Assembly: GCA_945946745.1 (NCBI GenBank)
Contig: CAMEWZ010000071.1
Coordinates: forward strand, 1 to 7,965
From: an uncultured Clostridia bacterium
GTDB taxonomy: Bacteria > Bacillota > Clostridia > Oscillospirales > Oscillospiraceae
Direction: 5' to 3'
Length of the DNA stretch: 7,965 nt
Notes under the pieces: model-generated
What the model saw: only the letters and a program-made list of their open reading frames with translations
The model's database searches: none
What the model was told of the DNA's origin: nothing
Made by a program: the position numbers and the translations under genes
In this document: positions 6,413 through 7,965 of the stretch, in pieces
Numbering within the stretch: position 1 is the stretch's first letter
How the letters are laid out: each line of letters begins with the position of its first letter

Positions 6413-6452
6413 CTATAAAAAACTTTCATTCTTGCGAATGAATGTTTTTTAT
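6413..6452. terminator. Hairpin with A- and T-tracts, terminator-like
   Basis: ATAAAAAAC (6415-6423) pairs with GTTTTTTAT (6444-6452), and TTCATTC (6425-6431) with GAATGAA (6436-6442), broken by one T/T mismatch, loop TTGC. T-tracts lie on both strands. The outer sequence CTATAAAAAAC matches the terminator flank at 4460-4470. No gene clearly ends here, so function is uncertain. Confidence 0.5.
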
Positions 6453-6490
6453 GGAATATCAGTATCAATTCATCCCGAAGGGATACCACA

Positions 6491-6515
6491 ACTGTCAACG
6501 ATTCACTGTCAACGA
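6491..6515. repeat. Tandem 11-bp direct repeat ACTGTCAACGA
   Basis: ACTGTCAACGA occurs at 6491-6501 and 6505-6515 with a 14-base period. On the minus strand each copy contains TTGACA. No matching -10 at the right spacing was found, so it may be a binding-site pair rather than a promoter. Confidence 0.45.
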
Positions 6516-6545
6516 AAGCACAACAGCTGCGTAAAACCGATAAGC

Positions 6546-6654
6546 ACAAAAAATAATATCACATTCCCGGAATGGAAACAACCGGGCAGCAGATTTTGCC
6601 TGCTGCCCGGTTTGAATGATATGGATTCCGTACTTGCACAATTCCGACTTTTCA
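6546..6654. repeat. 109-bp repeat, copy 2, with central GC hairpin
   Basis: This is the second copy of the 6189-6297 repeat, in the same orientation. The central stem is preserved (CCGGGCAGCAG at 6582-6592 with 6600-6610, extended by two A-T pairs). Several changes lie in the loop and just outside the stem, while the stem stays paired, which suggests the fold is maintained. Confidence 0.85.
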
Positions 6655-6668
6655 CATGAATAAGAGAA

Positions 6669-6715
6669 GCTCCGGTTTGATCCACATCCTTATGGGATGC
6701 GTCTGAAATCGGAGA
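6669..6715. repeat. Large imperfect hairpin
   Basis: CTCCGGTTT (about 6670-6678) faces AAATCGGAG (about 6707-6715) with one mismatch, enclosing a smaller stem CATCC/GGATG around TTATG. It sits between the second 109-bp repeat and the tRNA-linked elements. No T-tract follows on either strand. Confidence 0.4.
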
Positions 6716-6776
6716 GACTCTCCCGCGGCCTAAAAACATGCCACCGGCATGTTTTCTTAACGGCCTTTCGAGTCCC
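6711..6776. repeat. T-arm-ended palindromic element, copy 2 (diverged)
   Basis: The element ends at TTCGAGTCCC (6767-6776), identical to the end of the related element at 6844-6930. Its core hairpin AAAACATGCC (6733-6742) with 6746-6755 has the same 3-base ACC loop and a 10-bp stem, as in the other element, but with different stem sequence. GGCC lies on both sides (6727-6730 and 6762-6765). Its left end GGAGAGACTC only partly matches the left end GGGACTCG of the other copy. It is followed on the right by a terminator and a tRNA-end fragment. Confidence 0.55.
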
Positions 6777-6785
6777 ATCTCTCGC

Positions 6786-6831
6786 GCAAACAAAAATATC
6801 TCCAAACCCCAAAAGGGATTTGGAGATATTT
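6786..6831 (-). terminator. Rho-independent terminator attached to the tRNA 3' fragment
   Basis: AAATATCTCCAAA (6794-6806) pairs perfectly with 6819-6831, and an inner CCC/GGG stem with an AAAA loop extends it. On the minus strand it is followed by TTGTTTG after a TTT end. It directly follows the orphan tRNA 3' end at 6831-6851, just as the other terminator follows the intact tRNA. Confidence 0.75.
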
Positions 6832-6851
6832 GGTACGCCAGAAGGGACTCG
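6830..6851 (-). pseudogene. Orphan 3' end of tRNA-Arg (22-bp duplication)
   Basis: Twenty-two bases (6830-6851) are identical to 6988-7009, the 3' end of the intact tRNA including CCA, the acceptor 3' strand and part of the T arm. The match stops abruptly after GGGACTCG, where the neighbouring element begins; no D arm or anticodon arm is present. It is either a remnant of a second tRNA or an attachment-site-like duplication. Confidence 0.75.
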
Positions 6852-6930
6852 CAATATTATGGTGTTGCCGCCGTCCAGCCGGCGGCAAGCAAATGTCCAC
6901 CGGACATTTGCATTTTATGGTTCGAGTCCC
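6844..6930. repeat. T-arm-ended palindromic element, copy 1
   Basis: This 87-bp element is bounded by the perfect inverted repeat GGGACTCG (6844-6851) and CGAGTCCC (6923-6930), which is tRNA T-arm sequence in both orientations. Inside are two perfect hairpins: TTGCCGCCG (6865-6873) with 6880-6888, 9 bp; and GCAAATGTCC (6889-6898) with 6902-6911, 10 bp around ACC. It has no coding sense. Its structure parallels 6711-6776. Confidence 0.65.
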
Positions 6931-6933
6931 AAG

Positions 6934-6981
6934 ACAAAAATAATCCGAACCCTTCTCCTACTGAGATAAGGTTCGGATTAT
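6934..6981 (-). terminator. Rho-independent terminator of tRNA-Arg
   Basis: A perfect 12-bp stem (ATAATCCGAACC at 6940-6951 with 6970-6981) encloses an unusually long 18-base loop. On the minus strand it begins 7 bases after the encoded CCA and is followed by TTTTTGTCTT. Confidence 0.85.
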
Positions 6982-6988
6982 CATGCCT

Positions 6989-7065
6989 TGGTACGCCAGA
7001 AGGGACTCGAACCCCCGACCTACTGATTCGTAGTCAGTCACTCTATCCAACTGAGCTACTGGCGC
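6989..7065 (-). tRNA. tRNA-Arg (anticodon ACG)
   Basis: Read on the minus strand, the gene folds into a normal cloverleaf of 77 bases including an encoded CCA. The acceptor GCGCCAG pairs with CTGGCGT (G1-U72 wobble). The D arm is GCTC-AGTTGGATA-GAGT. The anticodon stem is ACTGA/TCAGT with loop CTACGAA, so the anticodon is ACG (7031-7029), which reads Arg CGN after A-to-I editing of the first base. The variable loop is AGGTC. The T arm GGGGG-TTCGAGT-CCCTT has two G-U pairs at its base. The discriminator is A. It is followed by a strong terminator and has its own promoter, so it is probably transcribed alone. Confidence 0.95.
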
Positions 7066-7087
7066 ATAGCGCTTTTTCAAGTGCCAA

Positions 7088-7123
7088 AGTATAATAACAT
7101 AGCTTTTCAAAAAAAGCAAGCCC
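7088..7123 (-). promoter_or_regulatory. Probable promoter of tRNA-Arg
   Basis: On the minus strand a perfect -10, TATACT (7093-7088), would start transcription near 7081, about 16 bases before the tRNA. A 7-T tract and TTGCTT lie upstream, but TTGCTT is 20 bases away, longer than ideal, so the -35 is weak or replaced by the T-tract. Confidence 0.55.
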
Positions 7124-7130
7124 TTTTTTT
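7109..7130 (-). terminator. A/T-rich terminator-like hairpin after the deacetylase gene
   Basis: AAAAAAAG (7109-7116) and CTTTTTTT (7123-7130) form an 8-bp, A/T-rich stem around CAAGCC, 8 bases beyond the deacetylase stop. The stem is weak but flanked by T-tracts on both strands. It overlaps the upstream part of the tRNA promoter. Confidence 0.4.
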
Positions 7131-7138
7131 ACTTTTCT

Positions 7139-7965
7139 TCATTTTTTTCCTTTTTGCTGTAAGGCAAGCCCGGCACCTGCCAAGATTGGCAGCAGGAGAA
7201 GGGCCGTGGCAGGGGGCCAATTCTGGGTTTTCGGCGGTTCTTTCTGACTTTGGGCCTGCGTAGGCGGCACTGTGGTGGCTTCGACTGTTTCCGTCGGGAG
7301 GATTTCCGGCGCTTCTTCCGTGGGCGCGGAGTAGGCGGTCAGATTCTCAAAAAGGTTATTCTTCTTCCAATCTGCTCCAACCGTAGAGCGGTACAGGCCG
7401 TACTGGCAGGGGCTGTATTGTTGGATGTCAGCGGCGGTGTCGCAGCCGGAAAAATACCAGGCAAAGTCTTGCGCCTGGCTTTTGTGGCAGGGAAAGCCCA
7501 GGTGCTTGGTCACTTGATAGGCGGTCAACCCGTCAAACCGCTCCAGCGGCTGATCCCAGTCCAGCGCCACTGGATTTTCGGGATACAGATGCAGATATGT
7601 CTTGGGCACTTCCCAGATGCCATAGGCTTTTGCCGATGCCGGATACTGCTCTGGATCCCCGCTGACTGTGGATGCCTTCATCAGCAGATCCGCGTAGAGT
7701 TTGTGCTGCCCATGACCGTACTCTCCTTCCACATCGTGGCCCACAGCGACCAGAGGCTGGAAGCGCCGGAGCTGCTCCGTCACAAAGCCGACCAGCTCCT
7801 CCTCGGTTACGCCTACGCTCTGGAACATGCTGTAAGCATCCCGCAGGGACCGGGAATAGTAATCCCCGAAGGGCCCGAACACAGGATAGTTCCGCACGCC
7901 CACTGCCCATAGACCGTCCAGCATCTCATGGCGGCGTACTGTGGTAAGGGAGTGGTGGTCGGTTA
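7139..7965 (-). CDS. PIG-L/LmbE-type N-acetyl-sugar deacetylase with C-terminal membrane anchor, 5' part missing
   Basis: The frame is open from the right edge of the window to TGA at 7141-7139, giving about 275 residues of the C-terminal part. The ATG at 7924 is internal: upstream codons read TDHHSLTTVRRHEMLDGLWA, which continues the family pattern. The core shows GVRNYPVFGPFGDYYSRSL and VAVGHDVEGEYGHGQHKL, where the GHGQH histidines fit the third zinc ligand region of PIG-L enzymes. The AHPDD zinc motif lies beyond the edge. After the domain comes a Thr/Pro/Gln-rich linker (TETVEATTVPPTQAQSQKEP) and a final helix ATALLLLPILAGAGLALQ ending in KGKK, so the enzyme is probably tethered outside the cell. 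This family removes acetyl groups from N-acetylglucosamine-type sugars; the actual substrate is unknown. No LPXTG motif is present. Confidence 0.85.
   Translation of the reverse strand, partial: TDHHSLTTVRRHEMLDGLWAVGVRNYPVFGPFGDYYSRSLRDAYSMFQSVGVTEEELVGFVTEQLRRFQPLVAVGHDVEGEYGHGQHKLYADLLMKASTVSGDPEQYPASAKAYGIWEVPKTYLHLYPENPVALDWDQPLERFDGLTAYQVTKHLGFPCHKSQAQDFAWYFSGCDTAADIQQYSPCQYGLYRSTVGADWKKNNLFENLTAYSAPTEEAPEILPTETVEATTVPPTQAQSQKEPPKTQNWPPATALLLLPILAGAGLALQQKGKK

Noticed and set aside
6295..6549. Minus-strand 84-codon open frame
   Set aside because: It runs through the hairpin cluster, lacks a ribosome site and shows no family resemblance; its sequence is explained by the palindromes.
6189..6654. 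Possible CRISPR array
   Set aside because: There are only two copies, 109 bp long and 248 bp apart, with no regular spacers and no cas genes.
6189..6654. Possible insertion sequence bounded by the two repeats
   Set aside because: The repeats are direct, the interval holds no transposase or other gene, and no target-site duplication was found.
6738..7094. Plus-strand open frame containing GTPEGTRTPDLLIRS
   Set aside because: This peptide is the antisense reading of the tRNA-Arg gene, a well-known source of spurious protein annotations.

Overview
The window reads as chromosomal DNA of a moderately high-GC, low-copy gut Firmicute, most likely an Oscillospirales (Oscillospiraceae-like) Clostridium relative. 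The basis is strong AGGAGG-type ribosome sites, sigma-A type promoters, GC-rich hairpin terminators with T-tracts, and protein families that look clostridial. Lineage is inference from style and family resemblance; no search was run.

Layout. Positions 2-685 (+) hold the C-terminal third of the chaperone HtpG, closed by a strong terminator. At 829-1494 (+) lies a four-helix membrane protein of unknown function with its own promoter; it converges on a bidirectional terminator (1501-1526). Next, on the minus strand (4364 down to 1546), is a compact three-gene operon: two different alpha/beta-hydrolase esterases followed by an ATP-grasp ligase, driven by a near-consensus promoter at 4405-4433. 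Upstream of it, also on the minus strand, is a translationally coupled pair (6111 down to 4613): an ECF-like sigma factor and a single-pass membrane protein that is probably its anti-sigma/sensor partner.

The stretch 6112-6988 has no credible protein gene but is unusually structured. It holds two 109-bp repeat copies (6189-6297 and 6546-6654), a run of long perfect or near-perfect hairpins, and two related palindromic elements with tRNA T-arm-like ends. It also carries a 22-bp duplication of the 3' end of the neighbouring tRNA, with an intrinsic terminator attached. A complete tRNA-Arg(ACG) gene sits at 6989-7065 on the minus strand. The window ends inside a minus-strand PIG-L/LmbE-type deacetylase gene that carries a Pro/Thr-rich linker and a C-terminal membrane anchor.

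How the parts may work together. The esterase-esterase-ATP-grasp operon looks like a small self-contained metabolic cassette that joins a carboxylate to an amine and hydrolyses esters or thioesters; its substrate cannot be read from the sequence. The sigma/anti-sigma pair is a signalling module whose regulon is not visible here. The most unusual DNA is the repeat- and hairpin-rich region between the sigma operon and the tRNA. There the tRNA end, its terminator and a T-arm-ended palindromic element recur as a module, and the sigma operon is bracketed by similar hairpins in mirrored order.
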